A stretch of DNA of 64,000 nucleotides from Sphingopyxis sp. TUF1 (GCF_036687315.1 NZ_CP144683.1:1240001-1304000), one strand, 5' to 3'. Shown: positions 55,980-64,000, counted from the first letter of the stretch. Notes: a model not told the origin generated them from the sequence alone. Program-made: numbers and translations.

Positions 55980-56714
55980 ATGAGCATGAGCGAAGTCGAC
56001 AAGATTCGCCTCTCGGCCGAATCGGCGATCGAACGCTCGCGCGACCGGCGGCGGCCGATCGGCACCAAGAGCGTCGCGCTGCGCCGCCAGCATCTCTACA
56101 AGAAGCTCGGCCGGATGCTGATCGCGGGCGGCGTGCTGCTGCTCGGCGCCGCCGTGTTCGGCGCGCTGATCCAGCCGCTCGGCTTCACCGGCCTGCTCGC
56201 GCTATTCGTGCTGCTCATCGGCGTCGCCGTGCTCTTCGGCAAATGGCCGCCCTTCCCCGAGCCGCGCCAGGCCGACCTGCCGAAAACCGAACTCAAGCAA
56301 CTCGCCGGGCGAACCGAAATCTGGCTGGAGGCACAGCGCCCCGCGCTCCCCGCCCCCGCGCGCCAGCTGGTCGACGGCATCGGCGTCCAGCTCGACCTGC
56401 TCGCGCCGCAGCTCCAGACGCTCGACGCATCGAGCCCCGCGGCGGCGAACATTCGTAAGCTCGTCGGCGAAGACCTGCCCGAACTCGTTGCGGGTTATCA
56501 GCGCATCCCCGCGGGCCTCCGCAAGGAAGTCCACGCCGGGCGCACCCCCGATGAAACGCTCGTCGGCGGCCTGAAAATGCTCGAAAGCGAGATCGGCAAT
56601 GCCGCACGCAACCTCGCCGCAGGCGAACTCGACAAGCTCGCAACGCGCGAACGCTATCTCCAGCTTAAATATCAGGGCATCGACGATGAACAGGCGCCGG
56701 GCGGTCAGGCCTGA
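55980..56714 (+). CDS. XpaC-like two-helix membrane partner of TelA
   Basis: This 244-residue protein has a basic N-terminus (about 1-45), two adjacent membrane helices (GRMLIAGGVLLLGAAVFGAL and GLLALFVLLIGVAVLFG) and a cytoplasmic helical domain of about 150 residues. The layout and position after telA resemble the XpaC family, which pairs with YaaN-type TelA proteins. That assignment comes from context and topology, not strong sequence motifs. A shared role at the membrane is plausible. Confidence 0.65.
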   Translation: MSMSEVDKIRLSAESAIERSRDRRRPIGTKSVALRRQHLYKKLGRMLIAGGVLLLGAAVFGALIQPLGFTGLLALFVLLIGVAVLFGKWPPFPEPRQADLPKTELKQLAGRTEIWLEAQRPALPAPARQLVDGIGVQLDLLAPQLQTLDASSPAAANIRKLVGEDLPELVAGYQRIPAGLRKEVHAGRTPDETLVGGLKMLESEIGNAARNLAAGELDKLATRERYLQLKYQGIDDEQAPGGQA

Positions 56715-56745
56715 CGCCGGGTGCGATCTGATACCGTAGATCAGA

Positions 56746-57651
56746 ATGGCTAATGCCAATAACCGCCTCACACCGATGTTAGAGACGGTGAAGGGGATGC
56801 GAGAAATCCTATTCTCTCAGACGCGGCACATCGATCTTTGCCTACAGCTTCTCGCAAAACAGCGCGACGGTGAAATTGCCTTAGCGCAGGGCGATCCGGA
56901 AGTTCTGCGAACCATCCTAACGATGATCCACATGGTAGGAATATCCGGCCATTCGATACTAAAGCTCACCGACGAAGTAGCTCTTAGCGCGCGAGACGCC
57001 TTCCCAATAGCGAGAAGTATTATCGAAGGGTCAATCAACGTTTGCTTCATAATGGCAGGCGGACACGAGATTGCAGCACGGGCTGTCCGGCACGCAGAAG
57101 TGAAAGCCTACCGAGATTTGCAGCGCGATTGGGAAGTAGGAGCGACTAGGATAACTCTCGGTTATTCTGGACAGCTTCTGCCGGAAGAGGTTGCACGCCT
57201 CAATTCCATGCTAGCCGAGTTCACGACGAAAAATGGTCGCGAGAAGGATTGGACGGATAAAACTCTTAAGCAGCGACTTGATGTTATCGCCGAAACTTTC
57301 TCCGGCTCTGCGATGGTCTCGCTCAACGTCGCGGCATTCAATATCTATCGCCATGCCTCCGAGATCGTTCACGGAACTTATTTTAGCGCAGCATATTTCT
57401 GGGGACTGACACTTCCCGGACGCGGTGTGCCCAGGACGTCAGATGAGTTTCGGCTTACGATCCTGGATCATCAGTTCAGCATACTTGTGTCTGCCATCTT
57501 CGCCTACGCCGGGCTTGTCGAGTGCTTTGCGAAATATACCGGGCAGTCTGAATTGCATGAACTGGCGAGTAAGGCCCTCGACCGCCTACACGAACTGCCC
57601 GCTATCGCTGAAACGCTGGCGGAACCCATGGAAGGAAGCCCAACTCCCTAA
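56746..57651 (+). CDS. DUF5677-like protein of unknown function, lower GC
   Basis: This 301-residue helical protein has the features ARSIIEGSINVCFIMAGG (about 88-105) and IYRHASEIVHGTYFSA (about 201-216), resembling DUF5677 proteins, which have no known function. Codon use differs from its neighbours (ATA, AGA, TTA and CTA codons, markedly lower GC). It sits 31 bases from the 3' end of tRNA-Gln, a classic insertion site. No integrase or mobile element is present. It may be an acquired orphan, possibly defence-related. Confidence 0.65.
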   Translation: MANANNRLTPMLETVKGMREILFSQTRHIDLCLQLLAKQRDGEIALAQGDPEVLRTILTMIHMVGISGHSILKLTDEVALSARDAFPIARSIIEGSINVCFIMAGGHEIAARAVRHAEVKAYRDLQRDWEVGATRITLGYSGQLLPEEVARLNSMLAEFTTKNGREKDWTDKTLKQRLDVIAETFSGSAMVSLNVAAFNIYRHASEIVHGTYFSAAYFWGLTLPGRGVPRTSDEFRLTILDHQFSILVSAIFAYAGLVECFAKYTGQSELHELASKALDRLHELPAIAETLAEPMEGSPTP

Positions 57652-57682
57652 CTGGTGCGTTCGCTACCTAATACCGATAAGC

Positions 57683-57756
57683 TGGATGCCCCGCGAGGAT
57701 TCGAACCTCGATAGACGGAATCAGAATCCGTAGTCTTACCATTAGACGACGGGGCA
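57683..57756 (-). tRNA. tRNA-Gln (anticodon CTG), CCA encoded
   Basis: On the minus strand the acceptor stem TGCCCCG pairs with CGGGGCA. The anticodon arm is ACGGA-TTCTGAT-TCCGT (anticodon CTG, reads CAG), the T arm is CGAGG-TTCGAAT-CCTCG, and the discriminator is T followed by an encoded CCA. The D arm has CTAATGGTAAG. Confidence 0.95.
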
Positions 57757-57910
57757 AAGAGGGGCGCGCAATATGATCCGGCGGGCGCGCTGTCAAGGCC
57801 GCCGCGTCCATGTGCAACAGTCTGCTTGCCCTGCCGCATTTCGCCGCTAGCATCGCCCGCATAACAAAGGGGCCGCGTCCCGGCGCAGGCACCCGCATAG
57901 GAGTGGGCTG

Positions 57911-59215
57911 ATGCGTCATGTCGCGATCGTCGGGTCGGGTCCGGCGGGCTATTATACCGCCGAAACATTGCAGAAGGCGGACGATGTGGCGATCGACGTC
58001 ATTGATCGCCTGCCCGTTCCCTATGGCCTGATCCGCACTGGCGTCGCGCCCGATCATCAGTCAATCAAGGCGGTGTCGCGCCGTTATGAGGGCGTCGCGC
58101 TGACCGACAATGTCCGTTTCGTCGGCCATGTCGCGGTCGGCAGCGACGTCAGCATCGACGAGCTGGTCGCGCTATACGACGCGGTCATCCTGGCGACCGG
58201 CGCGCCGAACGACCGGCCGCTCGACATTCCCGGCGCCGACCGCCCCGGCGTGATCGGCAGCGCGGCCTTCGTCGGCTGGTACAACGGCCACCCTGATTTC
58301 GCGCATCTCGATCCGCCGCTCGACGCCCCCGGCGTCGCGGTGATCGGCAACGGCAATGTCGCGCTCGACGTCGCACGCATCCTGGCCAAGACCCGCCAAG
58401 AGTTTGCGGGCAGCGACATCGTCGCCCATGCGCGCGACGCGCTCGCGGCCAGCGCGGTGCGGCATATCCACATTCTCGGCCGCCGCGGCCCGCACCAGAT
58501 TGCGATGACGCCCAAGGAGCTGGGCGAGCTTGGCCATCTCGAACGCGCGAGCCCGCGCGTCGACCCCGCCGATCTTCCGGACGAGGGCGAGGACGCGCTG
58601 CTTGAACCCGGGATGCGCAAGTCGGTGACGCACCTGCGCAGCTTTGCCGCCAATCCGGTCGCCAAGCCGGTGACGATCGATTTCGATTTCTTCGCGATGC
58701 CCGTCGCGATCGAGGGCGCGCAGGAAAATGGCGGCCGCGTCCAGCGCGTGATTGTCGAACGAACGAGGCTCGACGCCGATCTGCGCAGCCATGGCACGGG
58801 CGAAACCTATGCCGTCGACGCGGGACTGGTGATCAGTTGCATCGGCTATCAGACGCCGCCGATCCCCGGGGTGCCCTATGAACATGGCCGCGGCCGCTTT
58901 GCGAATGACGAGGGGCGGATATTGCCCGGCCTCTATTGCGTCGGCTGGGCGCGGCGCGGACCGTCGGGGACGATCGGCACCAACAAGCCCGACGGCGCGC
59001 GTATCGGCGAAATGGTGCTGGACGACATCGGCCGCGGCGCAGCCAAGGCGGGACGGCCGGGGCTCGACGCGCTGCTCGCCAGCCGCGGCATCCATCCCGT
59101 CACCTTCCGCGACTGGCGCCGGATCGAGGCCGCGGAGGTCGCCGCCGCGCTCGACGGCAACCCGCGCGAGAAATTCACGAGCGTCGAGGCGATGCTGCAA
59201 GCCATCGGGCGGTGA
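57911..59215 (+). CDS. Ferredoxin/adrenodoxin-type NADP+ reductase (FprA-like)
   Basis: This 434-residue flavoprotein has the FAD motif VGSGPAGYYTAE (about 7-18), PYGLIRTGVAPDH (about 37-49), the NADP motif VIGNGNVALDVARIL (about 144), and the C-terminal CVGWARRGPSGTIGTNKPD (about 342-360), all hallmarks of adrenodoxin reductase/FprA. It moves electrons between NADPH and ferredoxins in the cytoplasm. Its stop overlaps a GTG start (GTGA) of a DoxX-like membrane protein. Confidence 0.93.
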   Translation: MRHVAIVGSGPAGYYTAETLQKADDVAIDVIDRLPVPYGLIRTGVAPDHQSIKAVSRRYEGVALTDNVRFVGHVAVGSDVSIDELVALYDAVILATGAPNDRPLDIPGADRPGVIGSAAFVGWYNGHPDFAHLDPPLDAPGVAVIGNGNVALDVARILAKTRQEFAGSDIVAHARDALAASAVRHIHILGRRGPHQIAMTPKELGELGHLERASPRVDPADLPDEGEDALLEPGMRKSVTHLRSFAANPVAKPVTIDFDFFAMPVAIEGAQENGGRVQRVIVERTRLDADLRSHGTGETYAVDAGLVISCIGYQTPPIPGVPYEHGRGRFANDEGRILPGLYCVGWARRGPSGTIGTNKPDGARIGEMVLDDIGRGAAKAGRPGLDALLASRGIHPVTFRDWRRIEAAEVAAALDGNPREKFTSVEAMLQAIGR

Positions 59216-59619
59216 GAGAGCGGGTCCGCACGGCGCTGCGCTGGCTCCTCGCGCTCGCCTATGGCTATGCAGGCTGGCGGCATCTGGCGACTCCCGCCCC
59301 CTTCGTCGCGATCACGCCGCCGTGGGTGCCGCAGCCCGAACTGGTCGTCGCCGCAACGGGGATCGCCGAAATCGCGGGCGCGATCGGGCTGATGATTCCC
59401 GCCACCCGCAAGGCGGCGGGCTGGGGCCTTGCACTCTATGCGCTCTGCGTCTGGCCCGCCAACGTGCATCATGCGCTCGCCAATGTCGCGATCGGTGGCG
59501 AAACGCTCGGCTGGTGGTATCACGGCCCGCGGCTCGCCGCGCAGCCACTCATTATCTGGTGGGCGCTATGGGCGAGCGGCGCGGTGGAGTGGCCGTTCGG
59601 GAAGAAACCCAATCTCTGA
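59212..59619 (+). CDS. DoxX-like small membrane protein
   Basis: This 135-residue protein has four hydrophobic helices (LRWLLALAYGYAGWRHLATP, GIAEIAGAIGLMIPATRKAA, WGLALYALCVWPANVHHALA, LIIWWALWASGAV), as in the DoxX/MauE families. The His-rich loop WPANVHHALANV is typical. It starts with GTG overlapping the reductase stop, which implies a shared redox role, as DoxX proteins often pair with oxidoreductases. The exact function is unknown. Confidence 0.78.
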   Translation: MRERVRTALRWLLALAYGYAGWRHLATPAPFVAITPPWVPQPELVVAATGIAEIAGAIGLMIPATRKAAGWGLALYALCVWPANVHHALANVAIGGETLGWWYHGPRLAAQPLIIWWALWASGAVEWPFGKKPNL

Positions 59620-59621
59620 TT

Positions 59622-59706
59622 CGTCATTGCGAGCGGAGCGAAGCAATCCAGAGCGGGTTTACGCTACTCTGGATTGCCGCGTCGCCTCCGGCTCCTCGCA
59701 ATGACA
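59622..59706. repeat. BIME-like repeat, CGTCATTGCGAGCGGAGCGAAGCAATCC type
   Basis: Outer arms CGTCATTGCGAGCGGAGCG and CGGCTCCTCGCAATGACACG, with an inner CAATCCAGAG...CTCTGGATTG stem. Located between convergent genes just before the dipeptidase stop. Confidence 0.85.
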
Positions 59707-59713
59707 CGCTTTT

Positions 59714-60973
59714 TTATTTGGCGACCGGCGTCTCGACCGGCGGCTGCCCCTTCTGGCTCGCCGCATAGGCCTCGACCGCCTTCAGCACGCGCAGCATGTT
59801 GCCGCTCGCGATCTTTTGCAGCTCGGCCTGCGAATAGCCGCGCCGCGCCAGCTCGACGAACAGCGCCGGATAACCCGCGACATCCTCCATGCCCACAGGC
59901 GCCGAATCCATTCCGTCATAATCGCCGCCCAGCCCGATATGATCGACGCCGATCGTGCGTTTCAGATGATCGATATGGTCGGCGACCTTGGCGATCTGCG
60001 TCTTGGGCGCCACGTTCGCGCTATCCCACGCCTTGAGCGCCGCCGCCGCGGCGGCCGGATCGCCGGGATACATGGCATTCAGCCGCGCCCCTTCGGCGGT
60101 GCGGCGGAGGCCGTGCGCCCGGACATCGGCATCGAGGAAGCCGGGCAGGAACACGACCATGACGATCCCACCGTTCGCCTTGACCGCGGGCAGGACACTG
60201 TCGGGCACGTTGCGCGGATGATCGTTCACCGCGCGAACGCCCGAATGGCTGAACATCACCGGCGCCTTCGACGCCGCGAGCGCATCCTGCATCGTCGCCT
60301 CGCTTACGTGGCTCAGGTCGACGATCATGCCGATGCGGTTCATCTCCTGCACCACCTGGCGCCCGAAATCGGTGAGGCCGTCGTGCTGCGGCGCGTCGGT
60401 CGCGCTGTCGGCCCACGGCACATTCTTGCCGTGGGTCAGCGTCATGTACCGCACACCCATGCCGTACATTTCGCGCAGCACCGCCAGGCTCGACCCGATC
60501 GACTGACCGCCCTCGATCCCCAGCATCCCGGCGACCTTGCCCGCCTTCATCGCTTTTTCAAGCTGAGCCGAATTGTCGGCAAGCATCAGCTCGGCCGGGT
60601 AACGCGCGACCAGCCGCTTCATCACGTCGATCTGTTCGATCGTCTGCTGCACCGCCTGCGGCTCGTTGCTGTTCGACGGGACATAGACCGACCAGAATTG
60701 CGCGCCGACATGCCCGCGGCGCAGCCGGGTAAGATCGGTGTGCATCGCGATACGGTCCTCGGTCGCTGTATCGGTCGTATCGACGAAATCGAACCCGTTG
60801 ATGACATTGTCGACGCGCGCACGCAGCGCCCAGGGCACGTCATTATGCCCGTCGAACACCGGCGCCTTCTTGAGCGCGGCCTCGGCGACCGCCTCGGGCG
60901 AGGTCTGGGCGACGGCGGGAGTGGAAACAAGGGCGAGAGCGGCTAGGCCGGCGAGCAGGGAGGCTGTGTTCAT
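59714..60973 (-). CDS. Exported membrane dipeptidase (M19 renal dipeptidase family)
   Basis: This 419-residue protein has a signal peptide (MNTASLLAGLAALALVSTPAVAQ) and a TIM-barrel metallopeptidase with the zinc-binding FDGHNDVPWAL (His-x-Asp, about 38), GIEGGQSIGSSL (about 140), TLTHGKN (about 170), VDLSHVSEATM (about 215), FSHSGVRAV and IGLGGDYDG (about 340). It hydrolyses dipeptides with D-residues in some members and may serve peptidoglycan or peptide recycling in the periplasm. It is divergent from the acyl-CoA dehydrogenase gene. Confidence 0.93.
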   Translation of the reverse strand: MNTASLLAGLAALALVSTPAVAQTSPEAVAEAALKKAPVFDGHNDVPWALRARVDNVINGFDFVDTTDTATEDRIAMHTDLTRLRRGHVGAQFWSVYVPSNSNEPQAVQQTIEQIDVMKRLVARYPAELMLADNSAQLEKAMKAGKVAGMLGIEGGQSIGSSLAVLREMYGMGVRYMTLTHGKNVPWADSATDAPQHDGLTDFGRQVVQEMNRIGMIVDLSHVSEATMQDALAASKAPVMFSHSGVRAVNDHPRNVPDSVLPAVKANGGIVMVVFLPGFLDADVRAHGLRRTAEGARLNAMYPGDPAAAAAALKAWDSANVAPKTQIAKVADHIDHLKRTIGVDHIGLGGDYDGMDSAPVGMEDVAGYPALFVELARRGYSQAELQKIASGNMLRVLKAVEAYAASQKGQPPVETPVAK

Positions 60974-61035
60974 GGCGCGCGACCCTAACCGCTTGTTTGC
61001 GCGACGCAAGCCCTGCTCGCTTCGGACACCACACT

Positions 61036-61049
61036 TGACGTTTACGTCA
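61036..61049. promoter_or_regulatory. TGACGT-TT-ACGTCA palindrome
   Basis: A perfect six-base inverted repeat with a TT centre lies 21 bases before the acyl-CoA dehydrogenase ATG. It resembles reported sites of LiuR-type MerR regulators of branched-chain amino-acid and acyl-CoA catabolism, as I recall them. Confidence 0.55.
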
Positions 61050-61070
61050 CCCCCGCGCAGCATCCGTCGC

Positions 61071-62246
61071 ATGACAGCGTTCGACGACTGGCGCGCCCGC
61101 TCGCCCTATTATGATGAAACGCACGAGGCACTGGCCGCGAGCGTCCGCCGTTTCGTCGAGCGCGAGGTGGCACCGCATATCGACCGCTGGGAAGCCAAGG
61201 GCGAACTGCCACGCGAGCTGCACAAAAAGGCCGCCGAGGCGGGCATCCTCGGCCTTCGCCACCCCGAAGAATATGGCGGGCATTCGGACGGCTTCGACAT
61301 TTTTCACGGCCTTGTCGTCACCGAAGAGCTTGCCGCGGTCGGCGCGGGCGGGCTGGGCGCATCGCTGATGACGCACGGCATCGGTCTGCCGCCGATCCTT
61401 GCGCTCGGCTCCGACGCGATGAAGCAGCGCGTCGCCCCGCCGGTGCTCGCGGGCGAGAAAATCATCGCGCTCGGCATCACCGAAGCGAGCGGCGGCAGCG
61501 ACGTCGCCAACCTCAGGACGACCGCGGTCAGGGATGGCGATGACTATATCGTCAATGGCGGCAAGATGTTCATCACCAGCGGGATGCGCGCCGACTGGCT
61601 GACGTGCGCGGTGCGCACCGGCGGGCCGGGCGCGGGCGGCATCTCGCTGCTGCTGATCGACATGGACTCGCCCGGCGTCGAACGGACAAGGCTCGACAAG
61701 ATGGGCTGGCGGTGCAGCGACACCGCCGCGATCCACTTCAGCGACGTTCATGTTCCTGCCGCGAACCTGATCGGGCCAGAGAACGGCGGCTTCATCGGCA
61801 TCATGCGCAATTTCAACAGCGAACGGCTCGGCATGGCCATGGGCTGCTGCGCCTATGCCCGCGTCGCGATGGCCGAAGCGGCCGAGTGGGCGCAGAACCG
61901 CGAAACGTTCGGGCGTCCGCTCGTCGGTCACCAGTCGATCCGCATCAAGCTCGCCGATATGGAACGCCAGATCGAAGCGACGCAGGCGTGGGTCGACCTC
62001 TGCGCCTGGCAGGTGAAGGAGGCTAAGGACCGCCCCGCCGACTTCGCGATGCTGAAAGTGCAGGCAACGCGGATGCTGGAGGCAGTCGCGCGTGAGGCGG
62101 CGCAGATACTCGGCGGCGCATCCTATATCACCGGCAGCAAGGTCGAACGCATCTACCGCGAGGTCCGCGTCAATGCCATTGGGGGAGGCAGCGAGGAAAT
62201 CATGCTCGACCTCGCGGGACGGCAGTTATTCGGGAAGAAAGATTAG
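61071..62246 (+). CDS. Acyl-CoA dehydrogenase (LCAD/IVD-like active site)
   Basis: This 391-residue FAD enzyme has ALGITEASGGSDVANLRTT (about 137), FITSGMRADW, and the C-terminal IGGGSEEIMLDLAGRQL. The usual catalytic Glu position of medium-chain enzymes (EGT) is Gly here (GGGS), but the helix segment NFNSERLGMAM carries the Glu used by long-chain and isovaleryl-CoA dehydrogenases. Substrate is therefore probably a long or branched acyl-CoA. It begins 97 bases from the divergent dipeptidase with an operator-like palindrome between. Confidence 0.92.
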   Translation: MTAFDDWRARSPYYDETHEALAASVRRFVEREVAPHIDRWEAKGELPRELHKKAAEAGILGLRHPEEYGGHSDGFDIFHGLVVTEELAAVGAGGLGASLMTHGIGLPPILALGSDAMKQRVAPPVLAGEKIIALGITEASGGSDVANLRTTAVRDGDDYIVNGGKMFITSGMRADWLTCAVRTGGPGAGGISLLLIDMDSPGVERTRLDKMGWRCSDTAAIHFSDVHVPAANLIGPENGGFIGIMRNFNSERLGMAMGCCAYARVAMAEAAEWAQNRETFGRPLVGHQSIRIKLADMERQIEATQAWVDLCAWQVKEAKDRPADFAMLKVQATRMLEAVAREAAQILGGASYITGSKVERIYREVRVNAIGGGSEEIMLDLAGRQLFGKKD

Positions 62247-62250
62247 CCAC

Positions 62251-62982
62251 ATGGACGTACAAATCATAGAGCTTGCGCGCTCCTATCTCGCCAAATCGCC
62301 GAACAGTCGAGCCGCCAAAGCCATTCGATTGATGCTTGAAAGAGGATCAGCCACTACGCATGACCTGAACCTGTTAGGATACAATCACCCGCCGCGTGCT
62401 ATTGGTGACGTCAAGGATCTCGGGTTCCCGGTGATTAAGGAAATGGTGCGCGGGCCGGACGGCAGAAGGATGGCTTCATATCGCTTCGGTTCGGCCGAGG
62501 ATATTCGTCAAGGACAGATTGGCCGCACGAACTTTTCAAAATCATTCAAAACGCGACTGATTGCGAAATATGGTTCTCGCGACGAAATCACCATGGCCGA
62601 ACATCCGGCTAGAGCATTGCAAATTGATCATCGGATTCCTTACCGTGTCGGTGGAGACGCTAGTTTGAGCGTCGATGATGTCGATTCTTACATGCTTCTC
62701 GATGCAAAATCTCAACGCGCAAAATCATGGTCTTGCGAACAATGCCCGAATTTCCTGGAAACCAAGAGCCCAGATATTTGCCGCCGTTGTTTTTGGGCCT
62801 ATCCGACCGACTACGACCATATCGCCATGCGAGACGAACGGCGGGTGGATATCATCTGGCACGGTGATGAAGTTGCCGAATATGATCTTCTAGCCGAACA
62901 ATCCGTACGTGAGGGCCTACCGATCGAGCAACTGCTGAAACGCTTAGGCCGCAATGAGGTCACGCGCCGAAGCGGGCGCTGA
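62251..62982 (+). CDS. Putative HNH restriction endonuclease with zinc finger
   Basis: This 243-residue protein has an N-terminal helical region (about 1-90, with a winged-helix-like GYNHPPRAIGDVKDLGFPV). An HNH/beta-beta-alpha-metal-like motif follows, LQIDHRIPYRVGGD (about 127-140), then CEQC (about 164) and CRRC (about 178), giving four likely zinc cysteines. Similar layouts occur in HNH type II and IIS restriction enzymes. It starts five bases after the acyl-CoA dehydrogenase stop, has distinctly lower GC than the window, and overlaps the convergent adenine methylase by 39 bases. The recognition site is unknown. Confidence 0.75.
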   Translation: MDVQIIELARSYLAKSPNSRAAKAIRLMLERGSATTHDLNLLGYNHPPRAIGDVKDLGFPVIKEMVRGPDGRRMASYRFGSAEDIRQGQIGRTNFSKSFKTRLIAKYGSRDEITMAEHPARALQIDHRIPYRVGGDASLSVDDVDSYMLLDAKSQRAKSWSCEQCPNFLETKSPDICRRCFWAYPTDYDHIAMRDERRVDIIWHGDEVAEYDLLAEQSVREGLPIEQLLKRLGRNEVTRRSGR

Positions 62983-63849
62983 GAAGCTTTCGGCACCCAT
63001 CCCGATGCCGTGGGACAGATAGAGGCTTTCGAAAGTTTCCGCACGTTTTCCGTTCAATGTTGCTTGCGAAGAGCGACCGGCGTGCAGGAGCAAGCGAGTT
63101 AGCCTCAAATCCTCGGGCAACGGCGGACCGTAGGTTCGCTCCCCGCTTTGCCCATCATAGGATAGTCCGAACCGAAGGTTTCTCGAACGAAATTCCCTTA
63201 GACCGGCTATCAAACGCTCTTGCGACATCCATTCTGCGTAGCGTTTATCACGCCCCTGGGACGTTCCAAGATAGGGTGGATCCATATAAACATAATCCGC
63301 AGGAGCAGCGTCTGCAGTTGTTAACAACCAATCGCCTTCTCGAACCTCAGTTCGGTCACGCAACAGAAAAGATGCACCGTGCAATTCGCGGCGCATTTTG
63401 TCAGGTTTCATGCCCATACGCCGCTTATCGACAGATTGCGTGAAAGATCCTCGACGATTAAATCGTATGGCATTTTTTACACACCTACATGTCAGATACA
63501 GCAAGTCAACTGGATCATTGTACTGATTAAAACGATCTCGTATTCTGTTAAAATAATCTAGCTCTTGATCAAGCTGCCCCCGCCATATCTTCTCATATTG
63601 ATCGGCGACAGTGTCGGGATCGGAAATAATCTGTCGCCACAAGCTTGCCATCGGAACCAAAGAGTCGGCGATAACGAATTTCTTCGGTTGACGCACTCGC
63701 GCGGCCCACAAAGACATCGCCGCCGAACCCGCGAACGGTTCAAACCAGACATCAATATCGTGGGGAACATAGTTGCCGATTGTCGGAGCGAGACCCCTTT
63801 TGCTGCCTTGATATGGTATGGGATGAGGAACCCGAGCAATTGTCATCAT
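62944..63849 (-). CDS. DNA N6-adenine methyltransferase, D12 (Dam) class
   Basis: This 301-residue protein carries the D12-class motifs: PYQGSKRGLAPTI at the N-terminus, SAM-binding motif I VWFEPFAGSAAMSLWAA (about 36-52) and catalytic motif IV YMDPPYLGTSQGRDKRY (about 190-206). It would protect host DNA from the convergent HNH endonuclease. ATG 63849 gives the usual spacing to PYQGSKR; an in-frame start near 63927 would add 26 residues. Lower GC than the flanks suggests transfer together with the nuclease. Confidence 0.88.
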   Translation of the reverse strand: MMTIARVPHPIPYQGSKRGLAPTIGNYVPHDIDVWFEPFAGSAAMSLWAARVRQPKKFVIADSLVPMASLWRQIISDPDTVADQYEKIWRGQLDQELDYFNRIRDRFNQYNDPVDLLYLTCRCVKNAIRFNRRGSFTQSVDKRRMGMKPDKMRRELHGASFLLRDRTEVREGDWLLTTADAAPADYVYMDPPYLGTSQGRDKRYAEWMSQERLIAGLREFRSRNLRFGLSYDGQSGERTYGPPLPEDLRLTRLLLHAGRSSQATLNGKRAETFESLYLSHGIGMGAESFSAPASARDLIAA

Positions 63850-64000
63850 GAGACCATAGCAGGAACGTAAAAACCCGCAACATTCTGGAGGAAACTCCAA
63901 CCAATTCGGAGCAAGTGGTCTCGACACCTGCCGCCTGCTTGCCGGACGGAGCTTTGTCTGCTTTGCTGATCGGAATCTTCATATCGCGAGTATAATCATG
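63850..64000. other. Right-edge segment upstream of the methylase
   Basis: No gene can be supported. A small hairpin TGGAG-GAAA-CTCCA (about 63882-63895) lies 33 bases before the methylase start. A TATAAT is visible at 63991-63996 on the plus strand, near the window end. A short minus-strand frame beginning at 63982 runs into the methylase in another frame and looks spurious. Confidence 0.5.

Noticed and set aside
56725..56744. GATCT...AGATC palindrome before the orphan gene as an attachment site
   Set aside because: It does not duplicate any part of the tRNA-Gln 3' end, so there is no att evidence.
63850..63922. GAGACCA/TGGTCTC inverted repeat before the methylase, containing GGTCTC
   Set aside because: Tempting as a recognition site or controller box of the restriction system, but seven bases over this distance is within chance and nothing links the enzymes to GGTCTC.
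63752..63982. Minus-strand frame of 76 codons at the right edge
   Set aside because: It enters the methylase in a different frame and its composition is not protein-like.

Overview
The window is GC-rich, densely packed chromosomal DNA from an alphaproteobacterium. Gene content and order suggest Sphingomonadales, probably close to Sphingopyxis. The clues are a ChvG-type kinase followed by short hprK, rapZ, EIIA-Man and HPr; a separate atpHAGDC operon with a very short epsilon subunit; NDUFA12, DUF2155 and DUF3297 proteins; and many palindromic intergenic repeats. The species assignment is inference from reading, not from a search.

Layout: 1-3.2 kb, sensor kinase tail, nitrogen-type PTS regulators and an rRNA methyltransferase. 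3.4-7.2 kb, META lipoprotein, RmuC, a small HExxH protein and a copper chaperone. 7.3-10.5 kb, dnaK and dnaJ behind a heat-shock promoter. 10.6-15.8 kb, patatin, YdcZ-type transporter, GST, PNPOx-like flavoprotein and a divergent LysR regulator. 16-19.2 kb, TonB receptor plus PepSY reductase behind a Fur-like palindrome. 19.3-20.8 kb, ArsR, SRPBCC and DUF998 proteins. 20.8-29 kb, PriA, a PEP-mutase-like enzyme, Ada, DUF1203, a membrane serine peptidase and dienelactone hydrolase. 29-34.7 kb, the F1 ATP synthase operon with a LysE-family exporter between atpA and atpG, closed by a strong terminator. 35.3-42.7 kb, CpaF, exported methyltransferase, Aat, DUF2155, NDUFA12, DUF192, RecX and fatty acyl-AMP ligase. 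43-49.8 kb, GGDEF-EAL protein, CHAP amidase, DUF3297, hemerythrin, RluE and TypA. 50-56.7 kb, cytochrome bd oxidase, nucleosidase, SBF-type transporter, and TelA with an XpaC-like partner. 56.7-64 kb, a lower-GC orphan gene beside tRNA-Gln, ferredoxin reductase, DoxX-like protein, dipeptidase, acyl-CoA dehydrogenase and a lower-GC restriction-modification pair at the right edge.

Many neighbours overlap by one to four bases (ATGA, GTGA, TAATG), so translational coupling is widespread. It also exposes a probable CTG start for aat, in the same overlap geometry (CTGA). The most notable observations are that CTG start; the 217-base convergent overlap of aat and the DUF2155 gene; the HNH nuclease/adenine methylase pair; a dispersed element of about 240 bases present in two near-full copies and one partial copy; a hairpin around a possible start codon of the SBF transporter; and several clean operator palindromes. 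No CRISPR array, rRNA, prophage or insertion sequence was seen.
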